DNA from: Nageia nagi
Lineage: Eukaryota > Pinophyta
Assembly: GCA_050084985.1 (NCBI GenBank)
Contig: JBITNC010000001.1
Location: forward strand, 95,232,001-95,296,000
Direction: 5' to 3'
Length of the DNA: 64,000 nt
Positions 24,342 through 36,425 of the stretch are shown piece by piece. The translations under genes and the position numbers were made by a program. Positions within the stretch are counted from its first letter, which is position 1. Each line of letters opens with the position of its first letter. Under the pieces are notes generated by a model that saw nothing but the letters and a program-made list of their open reading frames with translations, was not told where the DNA came from and searched no databases.

Positions 24342-25449
24342 TTTAGATTCATCTTTTTTCATGCATAGTTTACCACTCAAAAAAAGAGCAAAATTTTCAA
24401 GAAAAAACCAAGAAAAATGCATCCTTTAAAAACTTTGTTAGTTAGTAAAGAAATTGAAAAATATTTGAATGTTGGTTTCATTAGGCCTATAGATTATTCA
24501 GAATGGATGGTTAACATTTTTCCTATTACTAAACCTACTAGAGAGATAAGAATTAATGCTTTCCCAAAAGATGATTTTCCATTAACAGATATTGATATGA
24601 TTGTGGATAATATTGCTAGACATGATAATTTATTTCTTATAGATGCATTTTTGGGATATAATTAGATTCTAATCAATCTAGTTGATCAACATAAAATAAC
24701 TTTTACTAATCATGGGGTGATTTTAATTGGAAGGTTATTTTTGGGTCTAAAAACTACAGGAACAACTTATCAATGTGTAATGGTCACTATGTTTCATGAG
24801 AATAATTACAAATTAATGGAGGTTTGTATTGATCATATCTTGGTAAATTCAAAGAAAGGATAATATCATTTGGAGCTACTTGAGGTGGTATTTGGCATTC
24901 TTAAAAAATATAAGCTCATAATAAAGCCTCAAAAGTATGCTTTTGGTATTACTTCAGGAAAGGTGCAAGGATTTATGGTTTCAAAAAGAGATATTTAAGT
25001 GGATCCCAGAAAGGTGAAGGCCATTATTCCATCTCCCAAAAATCTCAAACAATTAAGAAACCTCCAAGGTAAGATCAATTTGATAAGAAGATTCATCTCT
25101 CAACTTGGTGATAAATATTTTCCATTAACTCAGTTGTTGAAAAAGGATGTAAAATTTGTATGAGATGAAAAATGTCAAAAGGCATTTGAGCATATAAAAT
25201 AATATTTTTCTCAATCCACACATCTTGGTCCCTATGGATTTCAACAAGGAAGCATATCTCTACATATCAGCCATAATGTTTTCCTTGGGAGAACTATTAT
25301 GCCTAGAAGATGATGAAAATAAGGATATAGTAATCTACTATCTCATGAATGATTATGCATTTTTTTAGAAAAATCATTTTCTACATATCCTATAATCATT
25401 TTAGACCATGAAAAATTTATTTGCATCATGCATCTTGTCAGATTATGCA
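24342..25449 (+). pseudogene. Ty3/gypsy reverse transcriptase and RNase H, plus-strand continuation
   Basis: The plus strand reads GLDSSFFMHSLPLKKRAKF, then after a frameshift IEKYLNVGFIRPIDYSEWM and IFPITKPTREIRI. About ten residues (the DFRDLNKAC part) are deleted before PKDDFPLTDIDMIVDN. Later come VCIDHILVNSKKG near 24825 (the active site YVDDI has become CIDHI), LKKYKLIIKPQKYAFGI, RFISQLGDKYFPLTQLLKK, and RNase H remnants VPMDFNKEAYLYISAIMFS and IVIYYL near 25230-25360. It is cut at 25449 by the copia insertion. Nothing after the copia element at 39275 reads as the continuation of RNase H, so a deletion there is likely. Confidence 0.8.
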
Positions 25450-25454
25450 TATGG
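25450..25454. repeat. Target site duplication (left) of the copia element
   Basis: TATGG stands directly before the left LTR and again at 39270-39274 directly after the right LTR. Confidence 0.6.
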
Positions 25455-26644
25455 TGTCAAGTACAGTGCATGGGTGTTTTCATTATTGTAAATATGATGA
25501 TATTAATATGCATATGGTTCCCATGGTTACACTATCAAAGGAATTATTCAACAAGATTTGCAAAGATGTTGAACGTAAAAACAACAAAGGAACCAAAAGT
25601 TTTTATAAGGTACCAAAAGTGTAAGGGGGCCAAAATGTAAATAAAATGTAACAAATGGCTAGAAATGATTTAGATTAGTAGTTGGGATGATAACAAAGTT
25701 GTGTACAGGATTGGAATGGTCATATTCTATCTCAATTTGATTTCATGCACTTGTGGATTTTGGAGTAGTCAAAAACATGAGTGAAATTAGCTTCATGCAA
25801 GTCAAATTGCCACCAAACGTGATGAGTCAATGGCTAAAATTTAAATTAGATATATTACTATATACCAAGAATATATGGTCCAAATTGAAGATCAAGGAGA
25901 TGATCAAAGCATAAATGGTGCAAGCTACAAAATATAACTTTGTAACTTTTCACAATTCTAAGCATAATTTTTGGTCATAGAAATAGTTGGATGGTTGTTT
26001 CAGCTCTTGAAGTCTTCAAATTTAGAATTTCAAATTTTGTACACATATAAATTGGTGAGATGAGCAAATTTATCCTTTAATTTTTTTTTCAAAAATACCT
26101 TGAAGTATGAGAAACATAAATATGCATAAAACTAAGCATGTGAAGTGTTTGACAAAATGCCTGTGAAATTTTCATCGGAGACCACTTTATGAGAAGTGCT
26201 ATGTACAAAATTTGAACATTTAGACCTTAAAATTTGTACAAAATGTATTTGGTTATATGGAGAATAAGTGGTCCAAATTTTCTGTTAAACCATGCACCCA
26301 ATAAGAAGTTATGGCTTGTCAAAAAATGCCTCTAAAGCTTTTTTTTCCTATTTTCCCAACTTTGGCATATGATTTGTTTGACAAAATGCCTCTAGAGTTT
26401 GTATGAGAAAATTTAATTAAGTTTTGCACTACATAGGGCTACAATGTGTTTGAAAAAAAAATGTCCAAATAGATTTTAGTGGCAAGAAAAAAGGAATATT
26501 GGGTATTATTTACGAAATGCTCCTCCTTTTATTTTATGACATGTGGCATATTAAATCAGCTATTACAGCATAAATGAAAAATATATGGAATGTATAGTGG
26601 AAAAAATATATACACAAAAATTGATTATTGCTAAGGAATTATTG
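25455..26644 (+). repeat. Left LTR of the copia element, first part
   Basis: It aligns with 37222-38390 through shared blocks such as GGGATGATAACAAAGTT, GATTTCATGCACTT and GTTATGGCTTGTCAAA. It stops at the 8-base AATTATTG duplicated by the inner insertion. Confidence 0.8.
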
Positions 26645-27467
26645 AATAACTATCACAACCCACCTCAAGATACTATTGACCTTGAGTACCATCAAGGATT
26701 TGAATGGATTATGTGTATAATGTTATGGTAATGAAAAGTTTGATATGAGAACATGTATCATTTTGTGACAATTTGATGCTAGTTTTAAAATGTTTTGACA
26801 CAATCACAGAATGGAGAAGTGATCCAAATACCCTATGGACCAAAGGTGAATTGGTGATAGAAACGGAAGGGTAAGAGGAGAAATGATTGGTGTTGATTTG
26901 CTGACACATCCTATGACCATCATAAATCATGTAGATGCATGTAGTAGAATCGCTATGATTTTCAATTTTTTGATAAAAATATATTTGCAAAAATATGTGG
27001 ATTAACATTACTTTGCAGGACGAGGTGATCGTCGCATGTAAAGATGTGTTTCACTTGTTTGGTGTTTTTGAAATTTGAAATGGAGGGGAAAAGGAATATA
27101 CCTTATTTAAATATGAAAATTCATATAATGTGAGGAAAGTAAATTTAATAAAAAAAAATTAATTAAAATGAATGCTCATACAATTGCCACATAGGGTTAA
27201 TAGTAAAAATACTATTAGATTTAATGGGTAGAAAAATAATGGAGTAATGACCCTACTTAGTTTTATTTTCTTGAGTTAGGTATGGATAATAGTTGGTACT
27301 AATTTGTCAGTTAATAAAAAAAATTTAAAGTATTTAATACCATTTCAATCATCAACAATTTTAAGCAAACCCACCCCAAAAATTATTAAAGGTGTGAGGA
27401 GACATCCATTTGGACAAACTTGAACCCCTTAACCTATAAATAAAAGAATAGATCATTAGAAAAACAC

Positions 27468-27486
27468 CTACCTATCTATCTATCTC
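27468..27486. repeat. CTAT microsatellite
   Basis: Short run of CTAT/CTAC units in the inner insertion. Confidence 0.6.
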
Positions 27487-27964
27487 TTTGTATTTTATTT
27501 TTGGTTATTCTCAAGTGGGAATATGTGAAGAAAAGAAATCTCTCTTCCCTCTCCAAGTCAAGGTGTATTCTTTGCATTTTTTAGTTTTGAATTGATGTAT
27601 TTTATGAGTTGTATGAAAGCAATGTTTGAATAAAAAAATAAAATAAAGGTCTTATATTATGTGATAGGACATATTGATTGTTTTATTTGTTGTAATGCAT
27701 GTGGAGTTTGGTACCATGTCTTTTCCTTAAAAAGTAAAGGGATGGAACCTTCTTAGCTTTACTTAAATTTAATGGTGGAAAGTGCTTTTTATACATTTTG
27801 TGATATTTTTGTGAAGACTAATCAAATATTTACTCCCTATATCCTCTGGTGTAAGATTTAGCAATATTTTGAATCATTAATATATTATTCTTCCTCTTGT
27901 GTTATCCATACTTAGCATTTTGATTTCATATACACTTTGCATATATTTGGGTATTCACTAATAT

Positions 27965-28570
27965 TTGGTGTAAAACCTTTCCAATTACTATTTGACGGAT
28001 GGCCATATCTTCTCATCGAGCCTCTACAAAGATATAACAGATAAATTTTTGGTAAAAGAATTAGAATTGTTTTCAAATACTTTTGATGATCCTCCTTCCT
28101 CACTTGGCGCTTATGAAGTAAAAATAATGGGAAAGAACTTTGATTTTGGCTTTCTTTCCTATCGCCCAGCATCTACGTATTCCTCTATGATTTGCTTACG
28201 GAGCTTCCTGCATAATCAGAAGTAGAATTCCTTTACCTTCTTCTAAGAATTCTCATAATGTTTCTTAATGAATGGATGACCAAAGTGCAAGATTAGAGCT
28301 ATATGTCCCTGCGATCACTATGCAAGTGTAGCCTTTCCTTTCTTAAGAACAGTCTAAGGTATTTTTCCTATGTCTCCTCAAAATCAGCGTAAAATTTGTC
28401 AAGTGCACTGTGAGTTCCAGCAGCCTACGCAAAGAAAGTAGGGAGTCCGAATTGGAATGCACTTGTTGAAAATCTTCTATTTGGTCTCGTCCAATTCTAA
28501 ATCGTTTTGTTAGAATTTAAATGATGCTCTCTTTAGTTAGATTATTATGTTAATACTTCTTTGCACTCAC
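27965..28570. other. GC-richer island inside the 4.36-kb insertion
   Basis: Base composition is visibly different from the surroundings. Frames on both strands are unusually open: plus 27992-28225 (77 codons), minus 28172-27912, and a third plus frame with words VFLYDLLTELP and VGSPNWNALVENLLFGL at about 28175-28490. I do not recognise a protein with confidence in any frame. It may be a captured host gene fragment or a decayed transposase. Confidence 0.35.
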
Positions 28571-31000
28571 GCCATCTGTTAGATAGATTTTAATTAATGA
28601 TTGATTACAAAGGTTTGATAATGGATATGATGAATAATGATCTGGTTACTTTACCAATCATTTTCTTGTTGTGTATACGCGAAGATAGGAGAGATATTTA
28701 ACCCCTAACACCACCGTTTAATGGTAATTAGGAGTGCTATAGTCTACGACTTTATAGAACATTCTCTCATAAATTTTCACACCTTCTGATTCCCTTACAA
28801 CGCCATATAGTAGGTTAATGTATAATCTTGAGTGTAGAACTATATGAATATGAAATCTGTGTAGGAATAATAATGAATAATAAAAAAAATGAATGACATT
28901 TAATGTGATATTAATTTCTTGTTAAAAGGAGGGATTATTAGTAATAGTTTAGAAAGATAAAGATAAATTAAATGGGGATTCGAAACTATGATATATATAT
29001 ATTGAAACTATTATTTATATATATGATAAAGTAGTAGTTTATGGATTTTAAAATAGAATGGGTTAAAATATTTTATCTTTGGTTTTTAATTTGTAACAAT
29101 TAGCAAGATTGATGTTTAGAAGGTAAATAAGACCTTAGTATACAAATAAATTAATTATCGAGATTGGATTATATTTGAGATGAATTATCACACACTAAAA
29201 AAATATGACCAAGGGAGATGATTACTTCTGAGGTCCATAAATACAAATGGTCAAATTTTAAAAAGGGTTGTCCTGATCCTCCCCCCTCCTAGTACTCAAT
29301 CCACCCACCAAGTTCCAAAGGAATGTTCGATGCTTATTGTTCGAAGAACGATGGAGATGCTTGTTGCTTGAAGATCATTGGGTGTGTCCCACAACAAAGC
29401 AAAGAATGATTTACCAATTAACATATTATACTTCCTTTGTCTTACAAAAGGATGATGAATTACCAATTCAAAATCATTATATTAGCCTTATGATGTATTA
29501 ATATTCTTGTAATAAGTTTATGGAAGCTATGTCATTACCTTAGATGTTGACAAATGAAGTTATGAGATGTATTCAAACTTCTTGTAATTAATTATTAACT
29601 TGGAAATGCTTAATGAGGTTTATGTTGTATTTATCTCTTGTTAGTATATTGAATGATAAATTAAAGGTAGATGATGTTGTTTTCTCTTTAAGAACAACAT
29701 TATGATTATTACATGTTAAAATTAATGCTTTGATAACTAAGAGTAAGGATTAATACTTGTTAAGTAGTAGTTGTAGATGGATTAGGTTGTTAATCCTGAC
29801 AAATCCAAGATTATTCCAATAACTTAGAATCAACCCTAAACTAGAGTTAAGGTTCCAAATGACAATTTATAATCATTTGGAATATTTAAGGACCCTTGGG
29901 ATCAAATTGGATATCAATGGGACCCAATGGAATAAATGGAATCATTTAGGATCTTTTTAGATGATTGTAAAAAAAAATGACGAAGAACCTTCACCAATTA
30001 GACCTACCTTGCTAAACAATAAATAAAGGGAACATTCTTTACATGAGGACCACTCAACGTCGCATTACTTTTGTAGCAATAATGGCTAGATTTTTCTTCA
30101 TAACTTACTACTTTATGTATGTCATATATATTTTAAAAAGTAGTTTCATATATGTGATACAATACGTATGGGAAAAATAAGAAAATATGTGACTTCCTGA
30201 GTAAGCCTATAATCAAAACTTTCAATGTATACCTCATGGAAAAAGATGAATGGTGTCTTGTACTCACTTCACTATTTGAAAATATTAGTTTATGATCAGT
30301 AGGACATGGGTGGTTCTTTTTGTCAACACATTTAAAATAAATTAGACTAAACAACCACTCAAGGATATTATTTAATATTTATGGATCCCCAAGTTATGGG
30401 CACGAGGATGTCAAACCACATGGTGGGACTAGATGATAGTTATGGGCAAGTTAGTACTCATATTCTCTAATAGATGAGTTGGGTGGGGATAGCAATAAAA
30501 AAAACTACCATTATCAAATGAAGGTAACTAGTAGTCATACCACTTGCAATTAGCATATAAGGGTATGACAATTGTTCAATAGGAGATGCTACCCATTCAT
30601 AAGAAAGCTTACGTAGGATAAGCTATTTGATCCTATGAGATGGAGAGTTATCATTAAGTGATGATGCTAACTTAGTGGAAGTGTGATCTCTCAGGTGTTA
30701 TGAGCCTCGAGTAGAAAACCACTACATCATGATTAGAAAGCCTATTGCACATAGGACATGGAATAGGAATGGTGAGGTTACTTTTGAGACATTTTTTCAA
30801 TAGGGTGAGTATTAAAAAGTGAACACTATAAAAATTTATCAAGGTTGGTTACCCTAGATTCTTGGCCAATCTTACCATGTGAGTGTTGAACTAGCTAGTA
30901 GCATATCAAGCTCATATGAGATCATCTAGTTCATTCCTAGAATATAAAGTGTTAAACTAAATAAAAAATAGGTATGAAATTTAGGGTTTTGGTTGGTGAA

Positions 31001-31901
31001 AATTATTGGATGCATTACAAGAACTCATGAGTGGTGTGAAGAGAAAAATAGAAGATATATTGCTAAACCAAATAAAACAAGTGAGAGCTATGTATTTGTT
31101 TTGGATGTGCAACAAGGAAATTAATATATGATACATTTTTGTAGTACCCAAAAAAAGAAGATGTTTCAATTGGAGAAGTAATTGATCTAGTCTCTTGATA
31201 TTCAAAATTGTGTCAATGCTTGATAGGTTTTTAATATGCATAATTTGGCAATCAGTTTACTTGTGTGCATGGTATTGGGTCTCATCTTCATTAAGTAGCA
31301 TATGCAATGAGTCAAGAGCATCTTACCAGTAAAGAGCTTTACTTTTTCTTTGTGATAAGGTAGTAGTTAATATTCTGGGTGTTATAGATCAATTTCATTT
31401 TTTTCTTAGACAAGTGTGAGAAGTGTGTGTCCAGAAATGATTGAGAGTGTGTGTGAAATATTAAGGAGATGAAGTGAGAAAATAGAAGTGTAAGCAGAGG
31501 CATTATTTTGAGCTAGATCATTCAAGATCTTATGTGAACTGTAATCAATCTTTTATCTTCTTTATTTGAGTTCATTAAGTGGATGCTTGGTGAGAGGAGT
31601 TGGTGATCCTTGCATTTGGTGTTGTAGAATGATAGGGTAGTTGGTGTTATTCCTTGTAGTGGGTGCTACAAAATATTATAGCATTTTCATGGTTGGATTT
31701 GGATTGGATTCCAAGTAGTCATTTTTGGGGATGTAGCCAAACTAGTGAACCTCGCTACATATTTTGTTGTGTGTTGTTTTTGATATACTTGCTCATTTTA
31801 TTTCAATTTTACATCACCTTGATTTCAAAAGTTAAAACTTTGAATTTGGTTTTTAGAAACACTAATTCACCTTCTCTTTCAATGTCACACAAAGTTCAAC
31901 A
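31001..31901 (+). repeat. Left LTR of the copia element, second part
   Basis: It aligns with 38383-39269 (shared AAGAGAAAAATAGAAGATAT and GGATTTGGATTGGA). It ends TTCAACA, just before the primer site. Confidence 0.8.
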
Positions 31902-31903
31902 AT

Positions 31904-31918
31904 TGGTATCAGAGTAGA
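31904..31918 (+). other. Primer binding site of the copia element
   Basis: TGGTATCAGAGTAGA matches the 3' end of initiator tRNA-Met at its first 11 bases. It lies two bases past the LTR end. Confidence 0.85.
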
Positions 31919-31963
31919 TTCCTATTTTGGCTTAATCAACTAGGGAGATCTTAGACATGAAAT

Positions 31964-33780
31964 AATGGCTTCAATTGAAGGATTCTCTTCAAATAAAGCT
32001 CCATATTTTATGGCACTATGCTTTTTAGAGATTTAGGATGCAGACTTATCTTAGTGTCTTAGGATACGATATTTGGGAGGCCATAAAAAATGGCTATACC
32101 ATACCTTCTATGCCTATTACAGATGCAATGGATAAGAAGGCATATGAAAATAACTCAAAGGACAAGAATGCTATCATATGTAGATTGGTGGATAGTGAGC
32201 TAGTAAAAGTGATGAAATACGAGTTAGAAAAGGAAATATGAGATAAACTGAAAAGTATTCATGAAAGAGATGTGAAGATAAAGGAGGTTAAGCATCAAAC
32301 TCACTAAGCATAGTTTGAGAGTTTAAAGATGAATGAAAATGAAAATATAGAAGCATACATGCTAAGGGTCAATGAAATGAGTAATGCTATTAGAGGCCTT
32401 GAAGAAAATATTGAAGACTCATTCATTGTGAAAAAGGTATTACACTTACATCCTCAAATATTTGATTCAAAAGTTTCTACTATAGAAGAAGCAAAAGATT
32501 TAAATGCTTTTAGTATGGATGAAATGCATGGTTCACTAATAGCCTATGAAATGAGAATAGGCAAGTCCAAATCCACAAATAGGGAAGTCACTTTCAAAGC
32601 AAATAAAAATATAAAAGAAAAATAGGGATCATAAAAAGAAGAATCTTCAAACAAATTGAAAGCGCACTTTGTTAGAAAGCTAAAAAGGGGAAAAGGAAAA
32701 TTGCCTTTTAAATGTTTCAATTGTGGAGGTGTAGGGCATTTTCCAACGAAATGTCTACACAAAGAGAAAAACCAAGATGATGAAAGTTCACACAGAGAGA
32801 CAAGTGGTTGGAAGATAAAATTGAATTTCAAAAAAGGTAATTTCAAGAAGAAAAGCTTTATTTCTAAGAATAGTAGTTCATCAGAAATTAACTCAAATGA
32901 ATATTCAAAAGAAGAGCTTGATGAAGCTTCTTCATGCCATTCAAAGAGGAAAAATAAGAAATGAAACAAAAATTGGAAGAAGAAATTGATAAAGAAGAAA
33001 TTGAAGTAGAAGTCAATTTGGATGGAGAACTAATTGTAGCTCTAGAAGAATTAGAGATAAAAAAAGAAAAGGCACTAGAAAACATCTCAAAAACTTGATT
33101 ATGCAAATGAAATCATCATAAGCTTAAAATTTTAGGTAGAAGAAATGCGAAAAATAACTAAGGATCTTGAAGAATAACTCACTATAAAAGTTGAATATTG
33201 TAGCAAATTGAAAGCAAAGATTACAAGGTTAAGTCTTTAACTGGAAGAGATGAGTCATAAGATTAGTGGATATCATAAACTTGAGGGAGAATCCTTAAAG
33301 TTAGATGAAATGTTGAAGAGCAAAAGATCATCAAATATTAAATTTGGTCTAGTTTTGAAGAAAGATAAACCACTAAAGATGTGAATTATAAATTTTAAAG
33401 CAATGAAGAAAAGAAACCGATTAATCAAGTAAAACCATTTTATGCAAGGCAAAATAATGCTACTAGAAATGAAAAGAATATGAAAAATGATGGATTCACA
33501 CATATAGCATATCAAAGTAGAAGTGAATTTCTGGCACCTAGTGCAATGTGGCAAAGCCCACAACCTAGGTTCACTCAATCCTTTTTCAATTATTTTTTTA
33601 AATGCAATGGGTATGGACATAGAATTTGAGTGCAAATATAATGTAAGTCTAAGAAACTTCTCAAGTAGAAACACATTTGCACTATTGATAGATTATGCTA
33701 TAGAATGTTATAACTGTCATAATTATGATCACATTGTAAGAAACTGTAGGAGTACATTCTCTTCCAATCAATTTCAATAA
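31964..33780 (+). pseudogene. copia gag with two CCHC zinc knuckles
   Basis: It starts MASIEGFSSNKAPYF at 31964, the typical copia Gag beginning. It continues in shifted frames with QTYLSVLGYDIWEAIKNGY (32038), NIEAYMLRVNEMSNAIRGL (32340) and MDEMHGSLIAYE. A first knuckle CFNCGGVGHFPTKC (32713-32754) and a second CYNCHNYDHIVRNC (33706-33747) both keep C-x2-C-x4-H-x4-C. Between them lies a Lys/Glu-rich, probably coiled-coil region. The pieces 32329-32625 and 32656-32964 are open, but TAG and TGA stops separate the frames. Two knuckles about 1 kb apart are more than the usual one. Confidence 0.8.
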
Positions 33781-33954
33781 AGATATTTTCAATCACAAGG
33801 CATAAGACAAAATAGAATGATTCTAAAGATATAGGTACAACAAACCAAATAGGAAGAGATAATATAGGAAACCAAGATAGGTATCAAGAAGAAATGAAAA
33901 GAGAAGAAAAAGTTAAAGGAAGAAAAAGAATCCTTAATAGTACAAATAGCTCTT

Positions 33955-34360
33955 AAAATATAGGATAAACTAGCTTCATAGATACTAAATAGTGGATGCT
34001 CAAGTCATATGATAGGTGATAAATAAAAATTTGAAAATTTGCAACAATATGAAGGAGGTTTGATCAAATTTGAGAACAATTATGGACCAAAGATAGTTGG
34101 TAAAGTTATAGTGAATATAAGTGATGGTAAAATCAGATCAAAAGAGGTTTTATTTTAAATTGGTCTAAAACATAACTTGTTGAGTGTAAGTCAAATTTGG
34201 GATAGAGGTCATGATATGATTTTTAAAAAGTAAAGGTGCAAAATTATAAGGGAAGATAATGGTGAATTGGTAGCAATTGGCATAAGAACTTCCAAAAATT
34301 TGTATACACTAACAAAGACTTCAGAGGGATCATGTGTGCTCGTAAAGGAGGATGAAGATT
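33955..34360 (+). pseudogene. copia protease, active-site Asp lost
   Basis: The plus strand reads ILNSGCSSHMIGD at 33982-34020 where the family has WILDSGCSSHMTGD. The catalytic Asp is Asn (33988-33990), and the Trp before it is TAG. KHNLLSVSQIWDRGH follows at 34168, the usual end of the domain. Confidence 0.75.
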
Positions 34361-35280
34361 AGCTTTGGCATAAGAGGCTTGGACACATTAGCTTTGACAA
34401 CTTAGTCAAAATCAATTCAAAGGGGGCAATTCAATATATTCTAAATATCAGAAAACCACCAAATAGTATTTATTCTTCATGTCAAAAAGGTAAGCTCACT
34501 AGATCCACTTTCAAGATAAAGGAGTATTATTCTAGCAAACCCCTAAAGCTTGTTCATACTAATTTATGTGGTCCTATGAGGATGCAAAGTATAAATGGGG
34601 ATAAGCACTTCATGTTATGCATAGATGATTATTCTAGGATGACATGGATATTATTTTTGAAACACAAGTCAAAAGCACTTGAAAAATTTGAGACCTTAAA
34701 GAATCAAGAAGAAAATCAAGTTGGGAGGAGGATCAAATGTTTGAGATCAGAAAAAGGAGGTGAGTTTATTTCATATGATTTCAATGAGTTTTATCACAAG
34801 TATGGTATTAGGAGATAATTTTTTTACAACAAGGGCATCTCAAGAAAATGATGTGGTAGAAAGAAAGAATAGGTCAATTCAAGAAATGGCATGAACAATG
34901 TTGATAGAAAGCAACATAGCTAATAGATTTTGAAAAGAAGTAGTCCACATGATGGTTTATATTTAGAATAGGTGCATGTTGAGACCCCACAAGAGTAAGA
35001 TACCCTATGAGTTATGGTTCAAAAAAAAGGCATCAACAAGATACTTCAAAGTATTTGGGAGGAAGTGCTACATCAAGAGGATACAACAAAATCTTAGTAA
35101 GTTTGATGATAGAGCGAATGAAGGTATATTCCTTGATTACTCAACAAAAAGTAAGGCTTACAAGTGTTACAACAAAAGACTCAAAAAAATTGTTAAGAGT
35201 GTGAATGTCAAGATTGATGAGATGAGAATACCTCCAAAAAGCAATGATAAAAAATTTCCATTTTTATCAAGAATACATTG
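34360..35280 (+). pseudogene. copia integrase
   Basis: The H-H-C-C zinc region reads LWHKRLGHISFDNLV (34363-34405), with CQKGKLTRSTFK near 34482. The core has LCIDDYSRMTWILFL (34618) with the first Asp. In the second catalytic block, LRSEKGGEFIS (34742-34775), the Asp is replaced by Glu. A frameshift precedes the third block, VVERKN-like, near 34857. The C-terminal part KVFGRKCYIKR to KIVKSVNVKIDE (35050-35220) is open for 101 codons. Confidence 0.75.
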
Positions 35281-35289
35281 AGGTAGATG

Positions 35290-36425
35290 AGGTAGAGGAA
35301 CAACCAAAAAAGTAACCAAAGAGTGGCTCTGATGACTCACATAGTGATTCAGAAATGGAGGGAAACCAAAAACATAAAATAGGTAAATGGCAAAAGAATC
35401 ACCCAAGTGAACAAATAATTAGAGATCCAGATACTGGAGTTCAGATAAGAAGAAGAATAATAAGAATGTATTCTCTTATCTTAAGTATAGAACCAAATAA
35501 TGTTATAGAGGTGAGTCAAGATGAGAGTTGGATCAAGGCAATGGATGAGGAGTTAGACCAAATTGAAAAGAATCAAACTTGGGAGTTGGTACCAAGGCCC
35601 AAGAATAAAAATGTGATTGGCACCAAATGGGTTTTTTGCAATAAACTTAATAAAGATAAGAAGATGATAAGAAACAAAGCAACGATGATTTGTAAAGGGT
35701 ATGGTCAAGTTAAAGGTATTGATTTTGAAGAAACTTTTGCTCCTATGGCTAGATTAGAGGCTATTCATATATTTATTACTTTGGTTATGTACAACAACTT
35801 CAAGGTTTATCAGATGGATGTAAAATTAATTTTTTTGAATGGAAATCTTGAGGAGGAAGTCTACATTGAGCAGCTAGATGGATTTTAAATAAGAGAGAAC
35901 ATAGTACAAATTGAAAAAGGTACTTTATGGTCTAAAATAGGCTTGATGTGTATCTTCATCAACAAGATTTCAAAAAAGGTATTGTGGATAGTAATCTCTA
36001 CATTAAATCTGAAAATAATCATCAAGTTATCATTGTGGTTTATGTAGATGATATTATTTTTGGAGGTAGCAAGTATGAAATGTGCAAATACTTTGCTAAC
36101 TAGATACAAACAAAGTCTAAGATGTTAATGATAGGTGAACTTTCATGTTTTTTTGGTTTGCAAGTTAATCAATTAAAGAATGGCATTTTTATTTCTCAAA
36201 TTAAGTATGTAAAAGAGATGCTAAAAAAGTTCACTATGGAGGATTGCAAGCATATAAGAACTCCTATGATGATAGGTTGTAAGCTTAACAAGGATGATAA
36301 GTCCCCATCAATAGATCAGACTATGTACAGATCAATGATTGGGAGCTTATTGTATCTAATAGCTACCAAACTTGATATACTTCAAGCAGTGTGCATGATT
36401 GCATGATTTCAAGCAAATCCAAAGG
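35290..36425 (+). pseudogene. copia reverse transcriptase
   Basis: A 177-codon open piece (35355-35888) holds [55 protein letters not shown] and [19 protein letters not shown], all standard copia reverse transcriptase blocks. After a TAA at 35886 and a gap, the active site VYVDDIIFGGSK is intact at 36038-36073. It is followed by ELSCFFGLQVNQLKNGIFIS (36137) and MYRSMIGSLLYLIATKLDI (36323). Frames shift at least twice. Confidence 0.85.

Larger units (their letters stand above)
26645..31000. mobile_element. 4.36-kb unclassified insertion in the copia left LTR
   Basis: The LTR sequence is interrupted between AATTATTG at 26637-26644 and the same 8-mer at 31001-31008. The sister LTR shows the unoccupied site (AATTTTTG at 38383-38390) with continuous flanks. 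An 8-base duplication fits hAT or Mutator-type DNA transposons. The ends are only weakly inverted: TATCACAACCCACC on the left, and the reverse complement of the right end reads TTCACCAACCAAAACCC. No LTR pair, A tail or transposase was recognised. It contains a more GC-rich island at about 27965-28570. Confidence 0.65.

Noticed and set aside
26645-31000. Insertion considered as an LTR retrotransposon
   Set aside because: No direct repeats at its two ends and no primer site or purine tract; the 8-bp duplication is also longer than the usual 4-6.
32544-32969. 141-codon minus-strand frame
   Set aside because: Exact shadow of the Lys/Glu/Ser-rich copia gag on the plus strand.
33273-33674. 133-codon minus-strand frame
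   Set aside because: Lies opposite copia gag between the two zinc knuckles; composition is that of a shadow frame.
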